The notes: generated from the sequence alone by a model not told the origin. DNA of 16,346 nucleotides from DATKMP01 sp035541775 (GCA_035541775.1 DATKMP010000298.1:1-16346), one strand, 5' to 3'; numbered from the stretch's first letter, positions 7,135 to 14,230 are shown. Made by a program: numbers and translations.

Positions 7135-7704
7135 TTATTTAATCTTTAAAAGTCTTTCTCGTAATCTCTTTGCCTTTGCTCGGGAAGAGATTGACCACAG
7201 TTCATCATCGTCATCTATCTGAAGAATTCTCACAACCATTTGTTGCAAATTTTTCTCTAATAATGTCCAATTCTTCAAAATTATATCAGGATTTGAAAGG
7301 ATACTCTCTATGGCTTCTCCTGAAAGCCATTCGCTCCATTCAACATTAACCCATCGTAAATCATTTAATCGCAACAGAAATCTGATATAGTTAAAATTCT
7401 TTGTCCCTTGACTTTTACACTCAATCAAGAAATAATTCCAAAGTGAGTCATCACCTTCTAAACTAACAAAACTAGAAGTAACCATCCCATATTCTTCTTG
7501 CCAATGAAAAAGATCAACCAACGAATCCATCTGTAAATTATTAAGTTTATGAGTTTGTCTAAAATTCAGAAGTATTTGCCTTATTTGCATCCCAGGCCAA
7601 TTTGATGAATCTGCTGAAGCAACATCAGCTTTTAGGTTGTTTGATAAAGCACAAGTAACAAAAGAAAATATTAAAACAGACAATACAATAATAATTTTAT
7701 TCAT
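7135..7704 (-). CDS. Hypothetical exported protein, 189 aa
   Basis: I do not recognise this protein. It has a clear N-terminal signal peptide (MNKIIIVLSVLIFSFVTCAL, likely cut near ALS/NN); the Cys at 18 does not sit in a good lipobox. The mature part (~165 aa) is mixed helical, rich in Trp, Leu and Asn, with an acidic IDDDDELW stretch (~162-169) and a basic C-terminus (RAKAKRLRERLLKIK). No transmembrane segment follows the signal. Codons are visibly A+T-richer than those of the neighbouring genes, suggesting different ancestry. GAGGA lies about 12 nt before the ATG, a long spacing, and the start codon sits in a 6-bp hairpin (ATTCAT, 5-nt loop, ATGAAT at 7699-7715). It stands alone, transcribed away from the hydrogenase operon. 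I see no convincing terminator downstream. Confidence 0.6.
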   Translation of the reverse strand: MNKIIIVLSVLIFSFVTCALSNNLKADVASADSSNWPGMQIRQILLNFRQTHKLNNLQMDSLVDLFHWQEEYGMVTSSFVSLEGDDSLWNYFLIECKSQGTKNFNYIRFLLRLNDLRWVNVEWSEWLSGEAIESILSNPDIILKNWTLLEKNLQQMVVRILQIDDDDELWSISSRAKAKRLRERLLKIK

Positions 7705-7745
7705 AAGAAATGAATTTCCTCATTTCCGCGTTCCCTACCTTTGGT

Positions 7746-7761
7746 TGTGAGCAATTTCACC
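7746..7761. promoter_or_regulatory. CRP/FNR-family-like site TGTGA-N6-TCACC
   Basis: TGTGAGCAATTTCACC differs from the CRP consensus TGTGA-N6-TCACA at one position. It lies 41 bp upstream of the start of the 189-aa hypothetical gene and about 410 bp upstream of hydC. Position suits control of the minus-strand gene better than of the hydrogenase. A single short match; regulator unknown. Confidence 0.3.
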
Positions 7762-7857
7762 CCGCACACAAACATCAAAAACCGTTACAGTGAATTTCTC
7801 CATCCAATTTCAGAAATAACCAGAACAAATGCAAACGTGAACTTTAATAATGGTGGA

Positions 7858-7875
7858 ACACACATTATTGTGTGT
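7858..7875. other. Perfect 7-bp hairpin ACACACA-TTAT-TGTGTGT
   Basis: A perfect inverted repeat in the middle of the divergent intergenic region, with no T tract after it on either strand, so it is not a terminator. It could be an operator or chance. Confidence 0.3.
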
Positions 7876-7972
7876 CATACATTATAAGAACATTTAGAAA
7901 TGACCATTCTACCAAGATTATAAAACGCTGAGGCCCCTATTTTAAAATTGAGAGAATATTTTTGTATTCCAC

Positions 7973-8001
7973 TTGCTTTTGAAATAGTGTCTTGCTACAA
8001 T
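7973..8001 (+). promoter_or_regulatory. Candidate sigma70-like promoter for the hydrogenase operon
   Basis: TTGCTT (7973-7978) and TACAAT (7996-8001) are separated by 17 bp, giving a leader of about 160 nt before hydC. FCB bacteria use a different primary promoter type (TTG-N19-20-TAnnTTTG), so this match may not reflect real use. A second TACAAT at 8092-8097 lacks a -35. Confidence 0.3.
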
Positions 8002-8170
8002 ACCAGTGGTTACAACATGGTACATATCAATACGCAAGAATAATTATTTGGAGCCGATATAGAGTTTTAAGAGTTACGCAGATTTTTTGAATACAATTTA
8101 AGCCGACAGCCTAATTTTAAAGTAGCACTTCTTCATCCATCTTTTTTCATTCACCGAACAAGGAGCAGAT

Positions 8171-8692
8171 ATGAGCGGAGCACAGACGTTGTCACGAGAA
8201 TTACAAGAAATCGATTCAGTCATCACCAAACATCAGGACCAGCACGGGGAGCTGCTGGGAATTCTTGAGGAGACTCAACTTCTCAATGAACATAAATTTC
8301 TTTCCGAGGACGCCTTAAACCACGTCGCAGAAAAAACAGGCGTTCCCCTTTCCAGAATCTATAACGTCGTTACCTTTTATTCTTTCTTCAATCTCAAACC
8401 GCAGGGCGAACACACGATGACCGTGTGCCGCGGAACCGCATGCCACACAAAAGGTTCCAAAGCGCTTTTAGACGATCTCGGCTTGATGCTGGGATGCAGT
8501 AAAGAATTGGAAGAAGGCGAACCGTTCTTCACCACGCCGGATAACAAATTTACCATCTCGACGGTTGCATGCTTCGGGCAGTGCGCGCTTGCACCGGTGG
8601 TTTCCATCGACGGCATTATTTACAGCAACATGACGAGCGCGAAACTGCAAAAATTGCTGGGACGAATTTCCAAAGGGAGAAAACAATCATGA
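8171..8692 (+). CDS. hydC: NAD(P)-linked [FeFe]-hydrogenase, NuoE-like [2Fe-2S] subunit (HydC/HndA)
   Basis: 173 aa, normal for NuoE/HndA/HydC. A helical N-terminal domain (TGVPLSRIYNVVTFYSFFNLKPQGE, ~57-80, is the classic NuoE signature in two parts) is followed by a thioredoxin-like [2Fe-2S] domain. Its four ligands are C86 and C91 (CRGTAC) and C134 and C138 (CFGQC). In complex I and HydABC enzymes this cluster sits beside the FMN of the NuoF/HydB subunit. AAGGAG 5 nt before the ATG is a strong ribosome site. The stop overlaps the hydB start (ATGA, 8689-8692), so the two are translationally coupled. Being directly followed by fused NuoF-like and H-cluster subunits, it belongs to a hydrogenase and not to complex I or a formate dehydrogenase. 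HndA is the equivalent name in Desulfovibrio. Confidence 0.92.
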   Translation: MSGAQTLSRELQEIDSVITKHQDQHGELLGILEETQLLNEHKFLSEDALNHVAEKTGVPLSRIYNVVTFYSFFNLKPQGEHTMTVCRGTACHTKGSKALLDDLGLMLGCSKELEEGEPFFTTPDNKFTISTVACFGQCALAPVVSIDGIIYSNMTSAKLQKLLGRISKGRKQS

Positions 8693-11600
8693 AAATTCTC
8701 GATGCTGCAACATTAGAAGCTGCCCGGCAAGAGGGACTTAAAAAATTATTTCCTGCCGTTCCCAAAATTTCTGTGGGGATGGGAACATGCGGAATGGGCA
8801 ACGGCGCCAAAGAAGTGTACGAAAGCTTGCAGAAAGCGATCAAAGCACGGCGCGCAAACATTCAGCTTTCCATCACCGGCTGTTTCGGTTTTTGTTCCGA
8901 AGAACCGCTCGTGAATTGTTACTTGCCCGGCATGCCGCTGTTGATTCTTCATAAAGTATCGCCGAAAGATGCGGACGGCATCGTTACACATCTTGCCAAA
9001 GGTGTGATGCCGGTGAAAAAAGCGTTGTGCAAGATTGAAAAATGGAATTGCTACTCGGCGCATCTGGAATTCGGCGTAGGGTTGCCGGATGTTCCGGTGT
9101 GGAATGAAATTCCGTTCTTCAAAGGGCAGAAGAAAATCGTGCTTCGCGAAGCCGGTCTCATCAATCCCGAAGACATCGAAGAATATATTGCTGTCGGCGG
9201 ATTCAGCGCGTTGTTGAAAGCGCTCAAACACATGACGCCGGAAGAAGTGCTGGAAGAAATTAAAATCGCAAAACTGCGCGGACGCGGCGGCGCCGGGTTC
9301 CCGACCGGTACCAAATGGGAGATGATGAAAAAAGCGCAGGCAGATAAAAAATATATTATCTGCAATGCGGACGAAGGCGACCCAGGCGCATATATGAACC
9401 GCAATGAAATTGAAAGCGACCCGTTTGCATTGATCGAGGGCATGCTCATCGGCGCATACGTGATGGGTGCTACCGAAGGCGTAATGTATGTGCGGGCAGA
9501 ATATCCGCTGGCGGTGGAGCGATTCATCAAAGCCATTACCATTGTCAAAGAACGAGGATTGCTTGGAGAAAATATTTTTGGTTCATCGTTCGATTTTGAA
9601 TTGACATACGTCGAAGGCGCCGGCGCGTTTGTCTGCGGCGAGGAAACAGCACTTATTTCCTCCATTGAAGGTAAAGCCGGCAGGCCGATTCCGCGTCCTC
9701 CCTATCCCGCACAAAAAGGATTGTGGGGCAGGCCGACGAACATTAATAATGTTGAAACGTGGTTCAACATTCCGTTGATCGTGACGATTGGCGGAGCGGA
9801 GTTTGCAAAATTCGGCACACCGGCCAGTACGGGAACGAAAGTATTTTCTCTTGTCGGAAAAATTAAAAATACCGGATTGGTAGAACTGCCGCTCGGTACT
9901 CCGCTCGAAAATATTATTTACTCGATGGGCGAAGGCACCGGCAATAAAAAACGTATTCGCGCGGTGCAGACCGGCGGCCCTTCCGGCGGATGTATTCCGG
10001 TGGAACATTTCAACACGCCGGTGGATTACGAATCGCTGACGACGCTCGGAACGATTATGGGTTCCGGCGGTATGGTGGTGATGGATCAGGATAATTGTAT
10101 GGTGGATGTTGCGCGGTATTTTATCGAAGTAACGCACAACGAATCATGCGGAAAATGCACGCCATGCCGCGAAGGGCTTTCGCAGTCGCTTGCCCTTCTG
10201 AATAAAATTACACGCGGCGAAGCGACGATGGAAGATTTGGAGACATTAGAACGATTGGCATACGTCATTCGCGATTCTTCATTGTGCGCCTTGGGACAGA
10301 CGAGTTCGAATCCGGTGCTGAGCACGTTGCGATATTTCCGCGACGAATACGAGCGGCATATTTTGCAGCATCGTTGCAAAGCCGGCGTGTGCGAAAATTT
10401 GTTTGTCGCGTTGTGCGAAAACAGCTGCCCGCTGCACATGAACATTCCGGGGTATCTCCAGTTGTTGAAAGAAGGACGATTGGAAGAAGCGTTCGAGTTG
10501 ACGCTACGCGACAACCCGCTGCCCGGCACAGTCGGCAGAATTTGCTACTTCCACTGCCAGATGCGCTGCCGTCGAGATATGATCGATGAGCCGGTTTCTC
10601 AAGGTGAAATCCATCGCTATCTTGCGGACACAATGTATAAGATGGGAAAAGAAAAAGAAATTTATCAGCGCTTCATCAAAGAAAAACTTTCACCCACCGG
10701 AAAAAAAGTAGCCATCGTTGGCGCGGGACCGGCTGGATTGACGGCAGCATTTTATCTTGTCCGTCTCGGGCATCAAGTCACCGTGTACGACAGCCATCCG
10801 AAGGCGGGGGGAATTTTGCATTACGGCATTCCTGCCTACCGCCTGCCGAAAGATGTGTTGATGAAAGAACTCGGCTTGTTCAAAAAACTCGGTGTCAAGT
10901 TTGTCTTTAACACGCGCGTCGGCAAACAGATCTCGTTCAAAACGTTGCAACAGCAAAACGACGCCATCTTCCTCGCCATCGGTGCGCAGAAAGATATCGA
11001 TCTGGATATTCCCGGAAAAGAACTTAACGGCGTGCTCGAAGGATATCAATTCCTTGAAGACTTTGCGATGGGCAAGAAACTTCCTATCGGCAAAAAAGTG
11101 GTCGTTGTCGGTGCCGGCAACGTCGCCATCGATGCTGCGCGTTCGTGCTTGCGTCTCGGCGCGGATGTAACCATTGTTTATCGCCGCGATCGAGACGAAA
11201 TGCCTGCGAACCAACATGAAATCAAAGATGCGTTCGATGAAAACATCACATTTATGTTTATGTCTGCGCCGAACCGTATCATTGCTGACGCCAAAGGAAA
11301 AGTTGCCGCTTTGGAAATTCATAAAATGAAATTGGATGGTTTCGATAGTTCGGGCAGGAAGAAACCGATCGATACCGGTGAAGTGGCGCTGGTGGAATGC
11401 AACACCATTATTCTTGCCATCGGCGAGCGCGTGGAATTCGAACCGGCGAAAGAAATCGGTTTGGAACTGCGAAAGAACGGCGTGATCAAAGTGGCGCAAC
11501 CGAATTACCGCACAAACATGCCGAAGGTGTACGCCGGCGGCGATGCGGTGACGGGGCCGGCGACGGTGTCTGAAGCGATGGGCATTGCGCGCAGCGCTGC

Positions 11601-11844
11601 TGAAGCTATCGATTTCGATTTGATGAAAGAGAAGCGTTTCCATTTTCTATTCCGTGAATTCCAATATAAAAATGAAGTGGCGCCGGAGCCCGCTGCCATT
11701 AAACAAATCGAACCCAAAAAACTCCCCGTGCGCGAACGCATCCGCACGTTTCAGGAAGTCCTTGCCGGCTATAGCGGCGAGGAAGCATTGCAGGAAGCAG
11801 ACCGCTGCCTGCGCTGCGATGTGAAATGTCAAGATCATAACTAA
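8689..11844 (+). CDS. hydB: [FeFe]-hydrogenase NuoF-like FMN/NAD(H) subunit fused to a GltD/NfnB-like FAD/NAD(P)H oxidoreductase domain
   Basis: 1051 aa. Start ATG at 8689 overlaps the hydC stop (ATGA) and follows GGGAG. Domain 1 (~25-105) is a thioredoxin-like [2Fe-2S] domain with C34 (GTCGMG), C65 and C69 (TGCFGFC). Domain 2 (~145-555) is the NuoF core: FMN/NADH loop RGRGGAGFPTGTKW (197-210), ADEGDPGAYMNR (227-238), GAGAFVCGEETAL (310-322), and a [4Fe-4S] site at C487, C490, C493 and C533. Domain 3 (~563-660) is a DPD/GltD-type iron-sulphur helical domain (C563, C568, C576, C580, C619, C623, C627; SCPLHMNIPGYL, NPLPGTVGRIC). Domain 4 (~672-975) has an FAD site GAGPAG (678-683), a second Rossmann GAGNVAIDAAR (808-818), YRRDRDEMPA (831-840, NADPH-type basic pair) and AGGDAV (949-954). 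A Cys tail (C1040, C1043, C1047) ends it. Domains 3-4 replace the usual ferredoxin-like C-terminus of HydB. Inferred: electron exchange between NAD(H), a second nicotinamide pool and HydA. Confidence 0.93.
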   Translation: MKILDAATLEAARQEGLKKLFPAVPKISVGMGTCGMGNGAKEVYESLQKAIKARRANIQLSITGCFGFCSEEPLVNCYLPGMPLLILHKVSPKDADGIVTHLAKGVMPVKKALCKIEKWNCYSAHLEFGVGLPDVPVWNEIPFFKGQKKIVLREAGLINPEDIEEYIAVGGFSALLKALKHMTPEEVLEEIKIAKLRGRGGAGFPTGTKWEMMKKAQADKKYIICNADEGDPGAYMNRNEIESDPFALIEGMLIGAYVMGATEGVMYVRAEYPLAVERFIKAITIVKERGLLGENIFGSSFDFELTYVEGAGAFVCGEETALISSIEGKAGRPIPRPPYPAQKGLWGRPTNINNVETWFNIPLIVTIGGAEFAKFGTPASTGTKVFSLVGKIKNTGLVELPLGTPLENIIYSMGEGTGNKKRIRAVQTGGPSGGCIPVEHFNTPVDYESLTTLGTIMGSGGMVVMDQDNCMVDVARYFIEVTHNESCGKCTPCREGLSQSLALLNKITRGEATMEDLETLERLAYVIRDSSLCALGQTSSNPVLSTLRYFRDEYERHILQHRCKAGVCENLFVALCENSCPLHMNIPGYLQLLKEGRLEEAFELTLRDNPLPGTVGRICYFHCQMRCRRDMIDEPVSQGEIHRYLADTMYKMGKEKEIYQRFIKEKLSPTGKKVAIVGAGPAGLTAAFYLVRLGHQVTVYDSHPKAGGILHYGIPAYRLPKDVLMKELGLFKKLGVKFVFNTRVGKQISFKTLQQQNDAIFLAIGAQKDIDLDIPGKELNGVLEGYQFLEDFAMGKKLPIGKKVVVVGAGNVAIDAARSCLRLGADVTIVYRRDRDEMPANQHEIKDAFDENITFMFMSAPNRIIADAKGKVAALEIHKMKLDGFDSSGRKKPIDTGEVALVECNTIILAIGERVEFEPAKEIGLELRKNGVIKVAQPNYRTNMPKVYAGGDAVTGPATVSEAMGIARSAAEAIDFDLMKEKRFHFLFREFQYKNEVAPEPAAIKQIEPKKLPVRERIRTFQEVLAGYSGEEALQEADRCLRCDVKCQDHN

Positions 11845-11865
11845 CACGGTGAAGGAGAACATGAA

Positions 11866-13689
11866 ATGGATAAGAAAATGATCACCATCAAAATCAATGA
11901 ACAAGAGTATCAAGTTCCAGACAGTATTACGATTCTTGACGCATGTAAGCGCGCGGGGATTGAAATTCCGACGCTGTGCTTTATGGAAGATGTTTCGCGC
12001 AATGCGTCGTGCGCGGTGTGTGTCGTGGAAGTCAAAGGCGCCCGCTCCTTAGTACGTTCTTGCTCCACATGCGTGCGGGAAGGTATTGAGATCACAACCA
12101 CTTCTTCCCGCATTCGCGAAGCGCGAAAGACCAGTGTGGAATTACTGCTCGCCAATCACCCGAAAGATTGTTTATCGTGTTTGCGCAATCAGAATTGTGA
12201 ATTGCAATCCATTGCTGCCGATCTCGGCGTGAAAGAAGCAAGGTTTGTTCGTACGAAAAAAGAAGAACCGTGCGACCTCACCTCGCCCTCGATCATGCGC
12301 GATCCGAACAAATGTATTTTGTGCGGCCGATGTGTCGCCGTGTGTGCCAATGTGCAAACAGTGTATGCAATCGATATTGCCAAACGCGGTATCAAAAGCA
12401 AAGTATCAACATACATGGAGAAAGGCCTCGGCAATGTAGCCTGCACCAACTGCGGTCAGTGCGCGCTGGTATGCCCGACCGGTGCCATCGTGGAGCGCGA
12501 TGATACGGATAAAGTGTTTGAAGAAATTTTGAATCCGGACAAAGTCGTTATCGTGCAAACAGCTCCTGCTATCCGCATCGGCATCGGCGAAGCAATGGGC
12601 ATGGCACCAGGCGCACTCGTCACCGGACAAATGGTGGCCGGATTGCGGCGGCTCGGCTTCGACAAAGTGTTCGATACGCAGTTCACCGCCGACCTTACAA
12701 TTTTGGAGGAAGGGCACGAACTTCTCCGCCGCATTAAACACAACGGCACACTGCCGATGATCACCTCGTGCTCGCCTGGCTGGATCAAATTTGCCGAACA
12801 TTTCTTCCCGAAATCGCTCGATCATTTGTCAACGTGCAAATCGCCGCAGCAAATGTTCGGTTCGGTCGCAAAAACGTTTTATGCCGCAAAGACCGGCATC
12901 GATCCACGGAAGATGGTTGTCGTTTCGGTCATGCCATGCACGGCAAAAAAATACGAAGCGAAGCGGCCGGAAATGATGAGTGCATTCGAGTACTGGAAAG
13001 ATAAACGCGGCTGGTCGCAAGATGATGCGTTCTACGATGTCGATTATGTGTTGACCACACGCGAACTGGCGCGGATGTATAAGGAATCAGGCGTTCGGTT
13101 TGCTACGCTGCCATCGGAAGATTTCGACAGCCCACTCGGCGAGTCAACAGGCGCGGGCGTTATTTTTGGTGCAACCGGCGGCGTGATGGAAGCGGCGCTG
13201 CGAACGGTGTATGAAGTCGTGACCGGTACGCCGCTTGCCGATATTAATTTTACTCCTGTGCGCGGTATGGAAGGCATCAAAGAGGCAGAAGTTGAAATGG
13301 ACGGACTCAAAGTCAAGGTTGCAGTGGCACACACGCTGAAACATGCGCGCACCCTGTTAGAGCAAATTGAAAAAGGCCAATCGCCGTACGCCTTCATCGA
13401 AATCATGACGTGCCCGGGTGGATGCCTTGGCGGAGGCGGGCAGCCGATTCCGACAACATGGGACATTCGCATGAAACGCGCAGAATCTATTTACAAAGAA
13501 GATTCCGGCAAACCGATTCGCAAATCGCATGAAAATCCTGAAGTGGCGGCTTTGTATAAAGAATTTTTGAAGGAGCCGCTCGGGCATCTTTCGCATTTGC
13601 TTTTGCATACCACCTATCAGCAGCGGGGATTGTTTGTGTGGAAGAAGAATGGCATGAAAAACGAAAAGTTAGAACTCGTTCAACAGTAA
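11866..13689 (+). CDS. hydA: [FeFe]-hydrogenase catalytic subunit (HydA/HndD type, M3 modular structure)
   Basis: 607 aa. It catalyses reversible H2 formation and uptake at the H-cluster. In order: plant-type [2Fe-2S] (C38, C49, C52, C66), His-Cys [4Fe-4S] (H98, C102, C105, C111), two [4Fe-4S] (C150, C153, C156, C160 and C193, C196, C199, C203), then the H domain with L1 TSCSPGW (300-306), L2 MPCTAKK (356-362, C358) and L3 MTCPGGCLGGGGQP (514-527, C516/C520). A small-subunit-like tail follows (~531-584, WDIRMKRAESIY, HLLLHTTY). No signal peptide, so cytoplasmic. The C-terminal [2Fe-2S] domain of Thermotoga HydA is absent. L1 has Ser303 where TSCCPxW enzymes have the ligand Cys, and Cys324 in LSTCKSPQQ where CpI has Ala. 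Start: ATG at 11866 with AAGGAG 8 nt upstream; the out-of-frame ATG at 11861 reaches a stop within seven codons. It lies 21 bp after hydB. Confidence 0.95.
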   Translation: MDKKMITIKINEQEYQVPDSITILDACKRAGIEIPTLCFMEDVSRNASCAVCVVEVKGARSLVRSCSTCVREGIEITTTSSRIREARKTSVELLLANHPKDCLSCLRNQNCELQSIAADLGVKEARFVRTKKEEPCDLTSPSIMRDPNKCILCGRCVAVCANVQTVYAIDIAKRGIKSKVSTYMEKGLGNVACTNCGQCALVCPTGAIVERDDTDKVFEEILNPDKVVIVQTAPAIRIGIGEAMGMAPGALVTGQMVAGLRRLGFDKVFDTQFTADLTILEEGHELLRRIKHNGTLPMITSCSPGWIKFAEHFFPKSLDHLSTCKSPQQMFGSVAKTFYAAKTGIDPRKMVVVSVMPCTAKKYEAKRPEMMSAFEYWKDKRGWSQDDAFYDVDYVLTTRELARMYKESGVRFATLPSEDFDSPLGESTGAGVIFGATGGVMEAALRTVYEVVTGTPLADINFTPVRGMEGIKEAEVEMDGLKVKVAVAHTLKHARTLLEQIEKGQSPYAFIEIMTCPGGCLGGGGQPIPTTWDIRMKRAESIYKEDSGKPIRKSHENPEVAALYKEFLKEPLGHLSHLLLHTTYQQRGLFVWKKNGMKNEKLELVQQ

Positions 13690-13696
13690 AGCTCAT

Positions 13697-13744
13697 TTCA
13701 CATCTCTCCGATCATGTTCATCGACGGAGAGGTGTGAATTTCTT
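13697..13744 (+). terminator. Rho-independent terminator of the hydCBA operon
   Basis: A 14-bp stem pairs 13697-13710 (TTCACATCTCTCCG) with 13725-13738 (CGGAGAGGTGTGAA), with one G-U wobble. The 14-nt loop can extend the stem slightly through CGAT/ATCG. TTTCTT follows to 13744. It begins 8 bp after the hydA stop. The T tract is imperfect, so some readthrough is possible. Confidence 0.75.
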
Positions 13745-13757
13745 GTGCGAAATGCCC

Positions 13758-13788
13758 TTGCAGGATTGGCAGATAAATAGTATCTTGC
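13758..13788 (+). promoter_or_regulatory. Candidate Bacteroidota-type promoter for the ACT-domain gene
   Basis: TTG at 13758-13760 and TATCTTGC at 13781-13788 are 20 bp apart, close to the TTG-N19-20-TAnnTTTG arrangement known for Bacteroidota. It lies between the hydA terminator and the ACT gene, where a promoter is needed. One mismatch in the downstream element. Confidence 0.3.
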
Positions 13789-13798
13789 GCCCCGTAAG

Positions 13799-13824
13799 GT
13801 AAGGGTATGTTCCCTTACATTTTT
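13799..13824 (+). promoter_or_regulatory. Hairpin plus T5 just before the ACT-gene ribosome site (possible attenuator)
   Basis: GTAAGGG (13799-13805) pairs perfectly with CCCTTAC (13812-13818) around a 6-nt loop, and ATTTTT follows. The ribosome site GGAG starts one base later at 13825. As the operon terminator lies 55 bp upstream, this second hairpin more likely acts on the ACT gene's own leader than on hyd readthrough. Confidence 0.4.
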
Positions 13825-13834
13825 GGAGATCTGT

Positions 13835-14227
13835 ATGGCGCGGACATTTAAGTTGTGTTTATTGGACGAAAAATTTGCAATCAGTAGATTGCCACAGTTT
13901 GTGGAAATTCCTTCGGTCTTGGCACAAGGAGATCTGTGCTTTATTTCCCGCACCGATGAAGAACTGAGTGTGATTTGTCCCGAATTTATGGCTCCCAACA
14001 ATGTCCAGCAGGTTTCGGGATACCGCTGCTTCCGTATTGTGAAAGGAACGACACCGGAAGATACCGGAGTCATTGATACGCTTGTTCACCCGTCGGCTCA
14101 AGCTGGCATCAGTATTTTTACTGTCTCGACATTTTCGACGACGTACATTTTCTTTTTAGAAGAAGATCTCGAAAAAATAACGCAGGCCATGCAGCAAGCC
14201 GGTCACGAATTTGTTGCCGAAGAGTAA
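13835..14227 (+). CDS. Small stand-alone ACT-domain protein
   Basis: 130 aa. The N-terminal half (DEKFAISRLP, SVLAQGDLCFISRTDEELSV) and C-terminal half (DTGVIDTLVHPSAQAG, ISIFTVSTFSTTYIFF, then DLEKITQAMQQAGHEF) match the two-ACT-like layout of the small CASTOR/aspartate-kinase-type ACT proteins. The second repeat has the typical glycine turn (AGIS, 90-93) before the strand STFSTTYIF (98-106). ACT domains bind amino acids; no catalytic domain is attached, so a sensor or ligand-binding role is inferred. Start: ATG at 13835 with GGAG 6 nt upstream; a TTG four codons earlier overlaps the ribosome site and is rejected. It converges on hisIE with only 3 bp between the stops. Placement beside histidine genes suggests, but does not prove, a link with amino-acid metabolism. 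Confidence 0.82.
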   Translation: MARTFKLCLLDEKFAISRLPQFVEIPSVLAQGDLCFISRTDEELSVICPEFMAPNNVQQVSGYRCFRIVKGTTPEDTGVIDTLVHPSAQAGISIFTVSTFSTTYIFFLEEDLEKITQAMQQAGHEFVAEE

Positions 14228-14230
14228 CGA

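Larger units (their letters stand above)
7705..8170. other. 466-bp divergent intergenic region upstream of the hydrogenase operon
   Basis: A+T-rich region without a credible gene on either strand. From left to right it holds a CRP-like palindrome (7746-7761), a perfect 7-bp hairpin (7858-7875), a TATTTTTG element (7957-7964) fitting the Bacteroidota -7 consensus TAnnTTTG but with no TTG at the expected upstream distance, a sigma70-like promoter (7973-8001), and the AAGGAG ribosome site at 8160-8165. The stretch from about 8010 to 8155 shows nothing I can name. No Rex-type TTGTTAA-N6-TTAACAA site was found. Confidence 0.55.

Noticed and set aside
7745..7765. Resemblance to the lac operator region of cloning vectors (TTGTGAGC ... 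AATTTCAC)
   Set aside because: Similarity is short and interrupted, the flanks are not vector-like, and the site is equally well explained as a CRP-type palindrome.
7858..7875. Hairpin considered as a terminator
   Set aside because: No T tract follows on either strand and no gene ends nearby.
8569..8688. Upstream extension of the hydB frame by 40 codons inside hydC
   Set aside because: The ATG at 8689 has a good ribosome site, overlaps the hydC stop in ATGA, and begins at the family's normal N-terminus; the extension is an out-of-frame reading of the hydC gene.
9051..9665. Long antisense open frames opposite hydB, hydA and the peptidase genes
   Set aside because: They mirror codon bias of the sense genes, have no ribosome sites, and encode low-complexity or unrecognisable sequence.
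10375..10430. Possible frameshift or misjoin at the NuoF-GltD boundary of hydB
   Set aside because: The frame is continuous, codon usage does not change, and conserved motifs lie on both sides with a plausible linker, so a genuine fusion is the simpler reading.
11861..11863. ATG five bases upstream of the hydA start
   Set aside because: It is out of frame, reaches a stop after six codons, and is only 3 nt from the ribosome site.
13823..13825. TTG start for the ACT-domain gene
   Set aside because: It overlaps the GGAG ribosome site that serves the ATG at 13835.
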